Assembly: GCA_011800805.1 (NCBI GenBank) | Contig: MPNW01000321.1 | Span: 86,618 to 150,617 of the forward strand | DNA length: 64,000 nt | Direction: 5' to 3' | Source of the DNA: Hirudo medicinalis | Taxonomy: Eukaryota; Annelida; Clitellata; Hirudinida; Hirudinidae | Shown: positions 24,101 through 35,020 of the stretch, one piece after another | Layout of the letters: every line of letters begins with the position of its first letter | Position numbering within the stretch: the first letter of the stretch is position 1 | Program-made: the position numbers and the translations under genes | The notes under the pieces: generated by a model | Databases searched by the model: none | Seen by the model: only the letters and a program-made list of their open reading frames with translations | Told to the model about the DNA's origin: nothing

Positions 24101-24956
24101 AGGACAAGTCGTGTCTGAACTTTGGACCATCGTCACGGTTTAGTATTTAATTGATTTAATAACTAAATTACTAATTTAATAAATAGTTAATGTTAAATTT
24201 ATGATTATTTTTATTATATATTTATTAAGAATGAAATTAAATAAGTTAAAGTTAAGTTATTTCTCATAGGATTTAGGCAAGAGTCACTTTGAAGCTCAGT
24301 TGTTCATAAGGAAAGCAACGTTGGCCTGCTTCAGGGATTACGAACTTGTGACTGAGAATGCCGTTGGGAGGTCTTCAAGGACAGTGGGCCTCAGGAGGAG
24401 TTAGTTTTGTTCGATCCTTTGATATTTGATACCTTTTATTAGAAAGTTGATGTGAAGAAGTGGTCAGACATTCATTTGAACTCTGTAAGGTTACGGGTTC
24501 AAGCCTTCACGTTCATCAATTATTTTCATTAAATAAATTCAACAAATATGTGACAAAATATTTTATAAGTATTTTAAAGAAACAAATTTTTTCCCTCGTC
24601 ATCAATTACTTAAACAACAACAACAACAAGCAACTCGTGCTGTTTGATTACGATCATCAATCATCAATCGAACTCTTGGCATGATTCTAGAAGAAAACGA
24701 AGCCCTGGAAGAAGACTGGAAAAGACACCAGAGGGAGCACAGTCTCTCCGGGCACCCTTCTCTTCATGACCTAGGTCCTCAGTACAAGCACCAAAGTCAT
24801 AGACGCCACAGTCAGGCTCCAGAACTGAAATTCATCCAACAATTGGAAAGGATGCCAAATGAACAAGAAACAAACGGATTTTCATTTCAGCTGGAAATTA
24901 CGAGAGGATGTTTATGCACAATTTGGGTCTGCTGTTTCGTGTGGACTAACATGTGA
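20092..24956 (+). CDS. Secreted or surface immunoglobulin-domain protein
   Basis: Nine exons join in phase: 20092-20155, 21174-21346, 21621-21732, 22333-22428, 22641-22918, 23147-23294, 23962-24137, 24270-24399, 24691-24956. They total 1443 bases, giving 480 aa. Exon 1 (MKSPGKYLVNILGFLMIAED) is a plausible signal peptide. Ig domain 1 has the B-strand Cys (IQLECLF), a Trp (TVVWKK) and the textbook F-strand NLTHEDSGNYTCQV. Domain 2 has TLRCVSRGGYPPPQLFIR and EVKCSATISG. Domain 3 has VFLKCSI and LYWTI, but its F strand reads DYELVTENAVGRSS with no Cys. The last exon is hydrophilic, with His/Gln-rich sequence, and ends in a short hydrophobic Cys-rich tail, so membrane attachment is possible but unproven. 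If exon 8 is not spliced, the protein stops at 24404. A cell-recognition role is inferred from the architecture only. Confidence 0.85.
20862..21240. repeat. Direct repeat of about 187 bp either side of an ambiguous base (probable assembly artefact)
   Basis: The segment starting GCAAAAATTATCGAAACATT at 20862 occurs again from 21050, directly after the n at 21049. It includes the first part of Ig exon 2 (GCCGTGGCCGGCGAGGCGAA). The two copies differ mainly in the length of the TTA-rich microsatellite (21100-21146 in the second). A repeat ending exactly at an undetermined base, around a slippage-prone microsatellite, suggests an unmerged contig overlap or two alleles rather than a true duplication. 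Confidence 0.8.
24449..24511 (+). repeat. tRNA-like fossil in Ig-gene intron
   Basis: GTGAAG at the start pairs with CTTCAC at the end. A B-box-like GGGTTCAAGCC precedes the closing strand, and GTGGTCAGAC sits where an A box or D arm would be. The total is about 62 bases, short for a tRNA. It is probably a truncated tRNA-derived repeat or pseudo-tRNA, not a working gene. Confidence 0.35.
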
Positions 24957-25799
24957 AGACTTCCATGTTGATTTTCCACCCGTGTAACGGGTGTCATCTG
25001 GGGAATTAATTATTAAAAATTAAAAATGTAAATGAAAACATCTAAATAAATACAAGTTTATTTTTTGTTTACAAATTTATTTCTCGGGAAAATAGATTTG
25101 ATCGAGTTAAAATACTAAATAAAATTCTGGCGTATACCTCGATTCAAGGAATGATATGACAATGGGGCTTTGAATGAAGTCAATGTGGCCATCGTTGATG
25201 TATCAGGTTGAGAAATTAAGATCTTTTGTGTTCTTTTGTTTTTTTATTCAATCATAATCATAATTTAATCATAACGAATCAATCAGTTAGTTGGTCGTTC
25301 GATAACTTTAAAAAAGTAATTATCGACATTTGCCTCCAAAACCTCGCCGCATGATATCATTTGTTTAATGGAACCAACAATGTATGCATTTTTTAAGTGG
25401 TCGACCATTTATTTCATAATTTATACAGGTGAATGCTAAACAATTTTCGTTGACAAAAACAGCATTTTTTCACCTATTATTAGTGAATTTAAGAGAGAAA
25501 CATGTTTAGACAATTTCAAATGTAAAAGATTTATTTACGAATGTTTTTGAAGTTAATTTTTAAATATTCTTTTAAATGACAAACCTAATGAAATCTCATG
25601 TTATTATCATAAACCTTGTTTACGTTTTATTCATCAGTTCGTATTTCTTCGTGGCATGCAAAACAAACTCAATGAAACTCTGTTATCGAATTTATTTCAT
25701 CAAAATAAACGGTGATCTTCAATTTTATAAACATAAAATAAAATAAAAATTTTCAATATTATTAGTTATTATTATATTATTTTTCAATATTATTAGTGT
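24957..25799. other. Intergenic region between convergent Ig-domain gene and transporter copy 2
   Basis: No supported ORF. Polyadenylation-like AATAAA occurs after both genes. The stretch 24978-25118 is similar to 29868-29993 (shared CATCTGGGGAATTAA and ATCGAGTTAAAATACTAA), so the inverted transporter copy is flanked on both sides by related sequence. Confidence 0.55.
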
Positions 25800-28283
25800 T
25801 CAATTTAAACCATCGTAACGATATTTTCGATACCACTTTGTCAACGGTACTCCTGCAAAAACTAAACCATTGAGCAAACAGACAGCGGCCACAGCATAAA
25901 ACACATCATCGTATGAATTTGTGAAATCGTAAACAACCCCAGAGATCAAAGGTCCCATTAAGGCACCTATTCCACAAAATGAACAGGAAATTGTCCAGGC
26001 CTCGTTTAAGTCCATATCCATGGCTTCTCCCGAACCGGGATAAATAAATGTGAACGAAAGAGCTCCAAAAATTCCGATCACTTAAAAAGAAATGAACTAT
26101 ATTTTTATTATTTTTTCTAAAAAAGTTAACTATTTTTCTAACCAACCTGCAGAAAAACTTAGGATAGTAGCATAGGATGGATTAGCTGACGGCCAAATGA
26201 CAAACAGTAATGCCCAAGCCGTAGAAGAAACAATGTTCACGTACACTAGGTTGCCTTTCAATTTTCTTCCCATAAACGGTACAACAACGTAAATCAACAA
26301 CTCAAAGACCCCCATCATCACTAAGGACATGCTTGACTCCATTTTTTGAAATCCCCTTTCTTCCATATAATGAGGCTTGTAATGTTGGAGGGGCATTTTA
26401 AGAATAAAGACAACCAAATACAACCAAAAATATATTAAAATATAACAAGATTAATTAGGCAGATTAATATTCGAAAGAATAGCACAGCTACATAAATAGT
26501 TACATAGATTAGTATCAGTAATGATTATGATTTGATGAGATGGATTTACCAAGTTGTTCACTGCCACCAATTGACTCGCAAATATCAGCGCCATTCCAGT
26601 GACCCAGAAAATTCTTTCTGGTCTTCGGAAAACATCCATGCAATAGCGACACGAGCAGCTGGCTTGGCTGGAATGTTTGAGATTTTTAGACGAATTAAAA
26701 TTTTATTTCATGATCAAAATGATTACCTTTTAACCTCTTTTTTAAAGTCTTCAAAATTTGGTTTCTGAAAAACGTTTTGAAATAATTAAAAATAGCTCAG
26801 CTTCTCTCAAAGACTTTTAGTGTCATATTTTTGTAGACATTATTGAGGATAAAAATAAATTGCTTATGTCATTAATTCGTTGGTAATTAACCTCTAAAAG
26901 CAGTAAAAGGCTGCAGACGAATCCAACAATAAAGGACTTGGCTCCAGCAATTCTCATCGACCATCTCCAGTTAACAGTGTTAATGAGCCAAGCATAAATC
27001 GGTGAGAATACTAACAAACCTTCACAAATCATTTTTGTAGTTTTGTATTAAACTTGTTTATTAATTTTATTTTAACAATATTTGAAAATTAAGATTAAAA
27101 AACTCGTTAATCATTAAAAATTTGACATTTCTTTAATATCGACATCCTATGGCGTCTTCATTTTCTTCCATGACTGCTTTATTTTTACTGATAAGTTCAT
27201 ATTCCATTCAAAAATTATAACAAACTTTAAAAAAATCAAATGTTCAGAATCTTAAGTCATGTTAAATGCCAGTCTTTATGAAAGTTTCACAGTCATTATC
27301 ATAACTTTTGCACTTTAATTACGTGATCTCTTATTTTGTTTGCATATTTTTTGTTAGCACATCGTCTTTATTTTTTCAATATAGATTACATACTATTATA
27401 TATTTTGTTATATTATATTATTATATTATATTATATTATTATATTACATTATTATATTATATTACTAATACATAGTGAACCTATTGAACCTTTATTTTTA
27501 TTGTTGCCTATGTTATGGCGTCGTTATGGTCCAATTATTTAACAAGAGCAGGACATTTTGAACTCTTCGAAAAATTGATAAATTTGTAAAGACAATCTGT
27601 AGCTTTTTACCTGCTGGAAATGCACTTTGATAAATACTTGTTGCGAATTCATGGTACTCGTGGCTTTTAGGGAAAAATTCGCCGAGAATCAGTGAAGCTG
27701 CCATCATCGTGAAGCAGGATCCAATTCCAAACATTATTCCAAAAGTGAGGAATAACCAAGGAGTGTGGGTCACAAATGACGAGCTCAGACAAGCTCCAGT
27801 TTGCAACAAGGTTCCTATCATCGAACTGATCATGTGGCCTTTTTTCGGATATTTTGTGATGATTAGAGATGGCAGTGGAGAAAATGAGAATGAAAGGCAA
27901 GTAACAGTTACTGAAATCCAATCTGAAAATAACAAACAACCGATACCAATCTATATAATTATTGGTCAAGAATGATTTCCTACAGGTTCATTCATACTTA
28001 ATACATTCTTAGTACATGTATTTCAATTTTTTTTAAATATATAATTTATTAAATAATTCATTTTTCAAAAAATTCCAAATTCAAAATGCTTACTTAATTC
28101 AGCCATTGGCGATTGGTAGAGTCTCCTGTACTCTGCAATGTACAGACCAAAGGTATAGTTTATACCACTCCTCACGAAGTTTATGAGAATACTGACGACG
28201 CAAATTATCCACCCATTTCTGTTGTCGGTCAGGATTTGTAGAAATCCTTTTTTGTCGCTTGTATGTGCTTCCTCACTATTCAT
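25800..28283 (-). CDS. Major facilitator superfamily carrier, SLC16/monocarboxylate-transporter-like (copy 2, inverted duplicate of copy 1)
   Basis: Exons 5' to 3' on the minus strand: 28283-28094, 27922-27611, 27019-26892, 26764-26727, 26667-26550, 26375-26147, 26080-25800. Each has exactly the same length as in the gene at 11303-14078. The total is 1296 bases, giving 431 aa. The proteins differ at scattered sites only (for example MNSEEAHTSDKKGF versus MNHEEAHKNDKKGF at the N terminus, and KYRYDGLN versus KYRYERLN at the C terminus). Introns and both flanks also align, so this is a genomic segment duplicated in inverted orientation, not a retrocopy. All seven exons are open, so both copies look functional. 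Confidence 0.9.
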
Positions 28284-29699
28284 ATCTCTTACTGGCGTTG
28301 AATCTACTTGGCAACTTAATTTGCAGGTTCTTTGGACGGGGTTGGATTGATTAGATTAATATTCCGATATTTATAAAAGGTTGATTTTGGAACTGCTGTT
28401 GCAGTTGCAGCAGATGCGGATGGACATTCTAGGTGTGATATCGTACTTAACATTCGCGACAAGGAAACAATAACAAAAGCAGCAATATCGTGAAGAAAAC
28501 AACTAAAACATCACACATTTTTAGTCGATGAGTTTTAGAATTTTTTATTTTATTTTAGTTATATTAAGACATAAATGGTCGCGGGCTGAAAATAGTAATC
28601 CTTTCCTTTGTACAGTTTTCAATAGAAATATTCTACTTAGTCACGGTAAATAAGACATTAATATGTCGCCAATTAAAGAAAACATTACGGCTATCACGCT
28701 ACATCCATACCAATCGAAAAACAAAAACATGGTCGATTCGATCCAGATCAATCAAATTTTAATATCATAACAAACTATTTGCGGAGTCCAAGGCCTCGTT
28801 GTGAATGCTTCTTGCAGAACTTTTAATTTGTAATTGAAGCAGTTGCTGACTAATTTTTATCCTAATCTTTCATAACGGTTTCTCTTCTGTCTTGGATTTA
28901 GGCATGGTCAGAATGTACCTCTGCACCCAACTACCAAAAAAATTCAAATTTCATTTCAGAGTGAATAATACAGATTTATGCTGTCGCAAATTTCAAGATA
29001 ATCTCACAATACTAAGCTATAACTTATAGTCTTGAAGTCCTGTTTGGACACACGCCATATGTCTATGCTATAATCAAACACGGATTCGTTATTAGTATTA
29101 TGTTTTGCATTGTCATTGTGTTAATGTTGACCCAGCCTACAACTAAATAAAGTCTTCTGCATTGAAGTTAGAGTGTTAAAAAAATCAAACTTTACCTGCT
29201 TTCATCTTCGCAAATTCGGTTACCAGGTCCTCAAAGTTTAAGATAAATTAAAGAATGTTTATATTCATCCGAACTAAGTGAGGCAGCCGATCACAGCACA
29301 TCGATATATGAATTCTGTTCTTTATGAGTTTCTTCTGTGAGAGCGAACGTTTCACACTACACTTGCTGACCCTCAGCACCGGATAGAAGCGGAGTGCTAT
29401 CTCCACGAAAGTGATCCCTAAACTCGTTTCTGTAGAATCCACCCATACGAGCAAGTTCACCTAAGTGAACTTTGAAGTGCTTCGGTTCTTTTCATGTTTA
29501 TGGCACAAAAGAGCTTTCCGCAAAATTGTTCTCACGACATTTTTCATTTCTCCTCTTTCCAAATACAAATGAATGTTAATTATTCTTACCGCTCTTCTAA
29601 ATTTTCCGGTGTGGAAAACTCTTTAATTCATAATTTAAAAGTTCATTAAATAATAAAATTAATATAATTTTTTGAAACCAATCATATCAAAGGTTGTTT
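28284..29699. other. Intergenic region upstream of transporter copy 2
   Basis: About the first 100 bases upstream of the ATG are homologous to the region upstream of copy 1 (GCCAAGTAG.. and TAATCTAATCAATCC-like segments), so the proximal promoter was probably duplicated too. Beyond that I see AT-rich DNA with no supported gene. Confidence 0.5.
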
Positions 29700-29856
29700 A
29701 GTTTTGTTACTTTGTAATGCTTTGTGGCGGACGAAGTAAAAGTATTTCCGAAAATCTTGCTTCGTTACAAGTAAAAGTACTGAAAATTTTCCGTACTTCG
29801 TTACAAGTAAAAAGTACTCCGATTGTTCTTAAGTAAAGTAACGCGTTACAACACTG
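29700..29856. mobile_element. hAT-like terminal fragment
   Basis: Repeated units of the type ACTTCGTTACAAGTAAAAGTAC lead to GTAAAGTAACGCGTTACAAC and end with CAACACTG at 29849-29856. The reverse complement CAGTGTTG followed by GTAACGCGTTAC is the kind of end seen in hAT-type DNA transposons with CAGTG termini. I could not find a matching opposite end or a clear 8-bp target duplication, so this is probably a solo fragment. Confidence 0.4.
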
Positions 29857-29867
29857 TAACTGGTAAC

Positions 29868-29993
29868 CGGTGACATCTGGGGAATTAAGAAATAAAATCA
29901 AAAAGGTGTATTTAATATAAATTAATATATTTATTACTTACAAAGCTATTTTTCGAGAGAAAGGTTTAATCGAGTTAAAATACTAACATTCCT
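29868..29993 (+). repeat. Repeat shared with 24978-25118
   Basis: Both copies contain a GACATCTGGGGAATTAA-type segment, an AT-rich middle, and ATTTxTCGxGAxAA then TCGAGTTAAAATACTAA. They are in the same orientation and lie on either side of transporter copy 2. Confidence 0.55.
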
Positions 29994-32500
29994 GACGATT
30001 TCTTCTATTTAAATAACAAAGAAAAAGATAAGAAAATAACACGCTTCCAATGAAAAAAAGCAAACTTCGTTAATAATCAGCAGTAAAATTTTTCGTTTGA
30101 TTTAAATAAATCTTAAATTGGTTAATACTCCTCCTTTCTCTGTTAACCCTAAGTTAATCCTTTCTCTAATAACCCTCTGTTATTACCTAATTAATTACAG
30201 TATCTTTATTACTATTATTATCGTCATCATGTGAGCAATCATTGTTATTGCTGTTATTCTAGCTGAGCAGCGTACGATGCATCGATAAAGGAAATTGCTG
30301 CGAGCAGCTTGTGTAGTAGGTAACGTCATCTATAAGCTGACTACTGAGCGTACAGAAGACCTACACTTACAGACAGGTAGCTAGAAAATTCAGGTGAGAC
30401 TCTCTCGGTGTTTTGAAGTTTTTGCGAAGTCTCGTGTGCCATCGAATAACTGCCGGATTGCTCTGATTTTCTCGTGATACGTTTTGTAGTTTGACTTTTT
30501 TCTCTTTAAGATTTGTTTGTTTTACTGGAGGTGGGTGCATTTTCTGTGACAATTTACTGGAATTTAAGAATATTTTTTAAAGGAAAATTTTATGAGTTTG
30601 AAAATTTACTTGAAATAATTTCATAGAAATAAATCGCTTGTTTGGACTCTGTGATGCTTTCCAAGCGTCGACGGAGAAGATTTCATGGAATAGGAGAACT
30701 TTGTTTGTCCAGTCGAATGCAATGTTTGAACAAATCTTAAAGAAATGTTTGCAGTCGGAAATGGCCAAACTTTGCGCCTTAGCTAAAAGAACCTAAGAAA
30801 TTAAGAACAGAACCAAATAAATTGATTTTTTAGTTAATTCACATTCATTTTATTACAAAAAATGCGACAATTTAGAAGACATTACATGGAATTTTTTTTT
30901 TATTCATTTTTAGATGTAAATATAAATTATTTGTAAATTATGCATTGATTAGCAACAACACTGCTGTTAAATTGACATTCCTGCACGAACCATTCCTGCC
31001 CACTGTTTTAGCAGGAGATGACTTTAGATAAATTTGCAATTCAAATTAACTCTGACTCATGATTGACTGTTGGCAACTTGAGATGCCTTTGTAAAGTCAA
31101 CAACTCAACAACGTTTGTCAATGTGTGACTGATGGTGGAACAATGTCATTGAAAACGAGAAATGTGATTCGAAATGAAATTGTGATTGGTAAATCGATTA
31201 AACCAAATTAGAACATATTAGAACATTATCAACATCATCACCATCGCTCTCATCATTACCAATATGATCATCGTCATCATCATCATCATCAGCAGCAGCA
31301 ACAACAACATCAAGAAAGTGACGATGCACACCCACTTCATCACCAAACTCCATCACCAGCGAAGGAAACACGTGATGAGGCATCTGTTGCCCTCGGGCGA
31401 TTGCAAGTTGAAAGCCAGCCATCCAAAACAATCCACTGGTGAATGACGTCATAGGAAGCAGGATTTTGTAAACAAAGAAACCAGCTGTTGAGGAAATAGT
31501 TCATCGTCGCAATTATCGCCGTCGACCAGCAATTTATTTGATTGGTGCTTGGTGCTGTGTGCTGGTGCGTCGTACAGAAAGAAAAAATAGTGGAAGTTGT
31601 TGGGATTGTAAATGCTCTGAAAGATGTTAAGAAATGTTTGGAATGACATTTAAAACTAAAATTTAAAAATAAAAACACAAAAAGAATTCGATTATAATGA
31701 AATAAACGCCAGTTGCTATGATAAACGAAATTTAAAATGACTTAAAAGACAATCCACGATGTTATTCCATTGATGTAGACTCCTGACGGTTTTGTAGTTG
31801 ATGATATTGATTTTGTTGCTGATGTGGAGAGATCGATGTCGCGCATATCCAATGAACTGCCTGATTGGAAAACAGTTTTCATCTCATCATCAGTCGATCG
31901 TCACTTCCTTTTTCCATGTCTGCGATTGTGATGATGATGTCAATCATTAATCCATGTTCGTAGTCACTATTTGATCAGATATCATTCCACAACATTGGAT
32001 ATGCAATGCACTGCAATTATAACATTTAAACACATCTCCAATGACCTTTAAGTCTGGTCGTACACTTCCTTGGAGGTTAATTATATTTTAATGTTAAATA
32101 TTTTCTCCTCACTTTCATCCATATCTCTCCTATCGCGCACGTCCTTAATGATCAACTCTCCCTTTGTTGAGTGCCATACATAAGTTCGACGTCGGCCAAT
32201 CAGGTCCTTGGTAATTCCTAGGTCATGGTACAACCTGGGAGGTTTATTCATAGCAAACATCAGACACTGAGATCACTTTCGGTTCTTCTGGGTGGGTGAG
32301 AGGTTTGAAGATATCACTAAATATAGGCCAACTAGTCCAAGCCGACTGTTACTCGTCAATTGCTGCAGATCAACTACTGTAGATTAAAGTAATTTAGGTC
32401 AAAGAAATGAACTCTATTGATTTGTTAATTTAAATGTTACGACTTTGTTTCAGTTCGTCCTTTGTTTTGAAGTGGATCTGATAAGAAAGCAGTCTTGAAA
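29994..32500. other. Intergenic region, simple repeats, no supported gene
   Basis: AT-rich with (ATC)n and (CAG/CAA)n-like tracts at about 31264-31310 that create repetitive open frames on both strands. A consensus CRE, TGACGTCA, lies at 31444-31451. A TTTCAG acceptor at about 32448-32453 may begin the exon that holds the ORF at 32501. Confidence 0.5.
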
Positions 32501-32848
32501 ATGGCTCAGCACTATGACGGATTCGCTACCATGTACATGCGCATGCCAATGTCTTCTTCCACTCTTCCGGTCCTTGGATCATGCACCGTCGACGACAAGA
32601 GAATCACCTTGAAATTCCCCTTCACCGGAATTGAATTCGATCTGCCAGGGTCGCCCACAGACTCCAAGCACAACGACTTTGACTTCAAAATCAGGGGAGC
32701 ACGGGGCGACATGACGATGACGATCGGCTACGTTGACGAACTCAAGGCCTACACCGGCGTTGGGAAACAAGAGGACGATGACATGCCTGTACTGACCTTT
32801 TGTTTTTACCCTCCAGAGAGTCCACTTTCTCGTCTGCCCAGGCTCTGA
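32501..32848 (+). CDS. Intronless ORF, 115 aa, unrecognised
   Basis: Start MAQHYDGFATMYMRMP follows a GAAAATGG context, and the ORF ends SPLSRLPRL. Base composition rises to about half GC, unlike the flanks, which supports coding. The middle (RITLKFPFTGIEFDLPG, DFDFKIRGARGDMTMTIG) alternates polar and hydrophobic residues like a small beta-rich domain. There is no signal peptide, membrane helix or cysteine pattern. A polyadenylation-like AATAAA is at 33263-33268. The minus-strand ORFs here are shadows of this frame. I do not recognise the family. It could also be the last coding exon of a longer gene, because a TTTCAG acceptor lies about 48 bases upstream. Confidence 0.5.
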   Translation: MAQHYDGFATMYMRMPMSSSTLPVLGSCTVDDKRITLKFPFTGIEFDLPGSPTDSKHNDFDFKIRGARGDMTMTIGYVDELKAYTGVGKQEDDDMPVLTFCFYPPESPLSRLPRL

Positions 32849-32881
32849 GGAACCCTTGTTTAGCCGTGCTTCCTATTTTGC

Positions 32882-33093
32882 TCATGAGTCATTTGCTTGA
32901 AGGTTTTCCGGCGCCAGCGATGTAATTATTACTTGCTTTTCGGTTTCCAGGTGATGTGCTTCGCTTCTGTGGACAATTATTTTCGCCGGAATTTCTTCGC
33001 AATTCGACTGAATTAAAGCAGTTTTGTTTTGCTCTTTTAAATCGAAGAAAGCTGCCAATTTTGAATCCAAATAAGCAATCCGTGGTGCCTGGT
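32882..33093 (-). CDS. Possible last exon of a minus-strand gene (convergent), uncertain
   Basis: After a CCAG acceptor at about 33094-33097 the minus strand stays open for about 69 codons to a TGA at 32882-32884. The composition is protein-like (SKLAAFFDLKEQNKTALIQS). It has no ATG of its own, so it would have to be spliced to an unseen upstream exon. The same DNA is the expected 3' untranslated part of the plus-strand ORF at 32501, so it may be a chance open frame. Confidence 0.2.
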
Positions 33094-33698
33094 TTTAAGT
33101 AATGTTTGTGGTCATTTTTTATTTTAAGTTTAATGTCGATATGAATTTTTCTTTCATTAAGTTTAAGGTTAGTAGCTCAGTTGTTGATATTTGTTGTTGT
33201 GACTTGCATTTTAGTGTCATTAAACAGATTCCAAATGTCCTGCCTTTTTGTTCAAGTATTTCAATAAAATAGGAAAAAGGACTTCACAAAACGAAGGTAC
33301 TAAGAGGTTCGCCCCTCCTCCCTAGAAGTGGCAGAATGGTAATATTGTTGCTTTGTTGAGATTTAGAATGTTGATGTCTGGAACGAATGTAGTTTGGTTT
33401 TCTTGATCACTTTTGGCGCCAGAGGAGCGTAAATAATGGCCATGCGTTGACCTGCATAGCCACGAGATGTACGACTGTGGGGTTAAATGACCATGGAACT
33501 TGGATTTTCAAACATGTTATTTATAGAAAGTGGTCGAACAAAAGTTGTCAAGGAATTTGTTAAGGCAACAATTTTTAGAATAGAATTGCTTTAAAAAAAT
33601 TTAATAATTAGACATATGAACAATTTATTGATAGATAATAATACTTTTACATGTAATGATACTTTTACAATGATTAATTTAGAAATCGTACTGCAATG

Positions 33699-33753
<55 letters not shown>

Positions 33754-34835
33754 GCAACAACAATAATATTAACGCAAAAAACATTTTGGCGTTCAATTAT
33801 TAGTTAATAAATTATGTTAGATTTTCTTCAAATTGTAGTGTTTCATAATGTAATTATTAATATAAATTATTTTTTTCCCACAAACAAATTACTTCTGTCA
33901 AATAAAAAATGATTTTTTCACAAATTATTCCAATGCATAATTTTATTGTTTGTTACATTATTGCCATTTCCAAGCAAATTCAACGTTTTCAATGACGAGA
34001 TGTAAGAAACAAAAATCGAATTGCTAACCTGGCGATCAAATTAAAAAAATTCTCCTGGCGATTAAAATAAAACCCTACCTGGCGATTATTCAATAATTTT
34101 TTTAATAATATCTAAATTATCAATAAAACAAAATTTTTCACAACCGCTCGCAAATTCGAACCCCGCTACGGGAGCATCAACACGGTCATCCATGATTTGA
34201 TTTCGAATAATACAAATTAAAATTTAGTTACAAATACCAAATGCATCGTTTAAAAAATAAATTGCTTTTCCTTTGGAAAGATGTTCAATTGAACGAGTCA
34301 TGCCTGGCGAATCACCTGCATCTATTCAACAATTGTTGACCTGGAGGTGGTTCAAAGTTCAATCCACAGGATTGCTCTCCTTCAACCTTTTGGACGCGAT
34401 TCTAAATCTATTCTAGTCAATCCGTTTTTGTAACTTTTTGTAACTTTGTAAAACGACTAAACGAGTATTGGAACATTGGATACATCCGTTGAATTTGCAA
34501 TGCCCGTTACAAAGATAATTGTAATCACAAATAATGTTATAAATGTAAGAATGTAACATTATGTCACGTAAATGGCAATAACCTGAGCAAATTTACCCCG
34601 CATTAAAACAATCTGTTTAATTCCATGATGAATTCCATCTTCTAGTTAATGTGGTAAACATATTTTAATGCTGATTTTTATGTATATCAAATATTTATTT
34701 CCCTAACAATGACTCATGCTTCACATCTGAAACTATCTGCTTAATTTGGAAGAAAACAAAATATATGAAAAATCAAATACAATGAGTAGCTAAATATAAT
34801 AAAATGCTAAATAAATACTATATCAGTTGACCATT
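33094..34835. other. Intergenic AT-rich region
   Basis: No supported gene. It contains a (TAA)n microsatellite at 33701-33751 and a short tandem array of CCTGGCGATTAAA-type units at 34026-34090. The segment near 34150 (AAATTCGAACCCCGCTACGG) has a B-box-like look but no partner A box that I can support. Confidence 0.5.
33701..33751. repeat. (TAA)n microsatellite
   Basis: About seventeen uninterrupted TAA units, the longest trinucleotide run in the window. Confidence 0.95.
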
Positions 34836-35020
34836 GTAAATGTAGTTCATTTATATAGCGCCATATGCATAGCGTCAGAGGCGTTTTTTGTTAACCATTT
34901 ATATAGCGGTCCTTCCCAAGGGCGCTTGTGGCAGTGCAGGTTGGGTTTCGAACACGACACATTACGACTGTTGCCATTACCGCCGTATGCAGAAACGCAG
35001 CCCATTCGGCCAACCTGCAT
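34836..35020 (-). repeat. tRNA-derived SINE, type A tail (best preserved copy)
   Basis: On the minus strand TGCAGGTTGG at the head pairs perfectly over ten bases with CCAACCTGCA at the end of the tRNA-like part. The A box TGGCCGAATGG and B box GTTCGAAACCC match the polymerase III consensus. The tail contains CCGCTATATAAATGG, AACAAAAAACGCCTCTGACG, CTATGCATATGGCGC and TATATAAATGAACTACATTT. This copy could serve as the seed for a family consensus. Confidence 0.85.

Noticed and set aside
24681..24956. Reading the final Ig-gene exon as a separate gene starting at 24681
   Set aside because: An acceptor at 24690 joins it in phase with exon 8 and the whole model is divisible by three.
31198..31678. 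Asp-rich and His/Ile-rich frames on both strands
   Set aside because: Created by trinucleotide repeats; no splice or start evidence.
34130..34200. Possible tRNA from a B-box-like AAATTCGAACCCC
   Set aside because: No matching A box or acceptor stem could be found.
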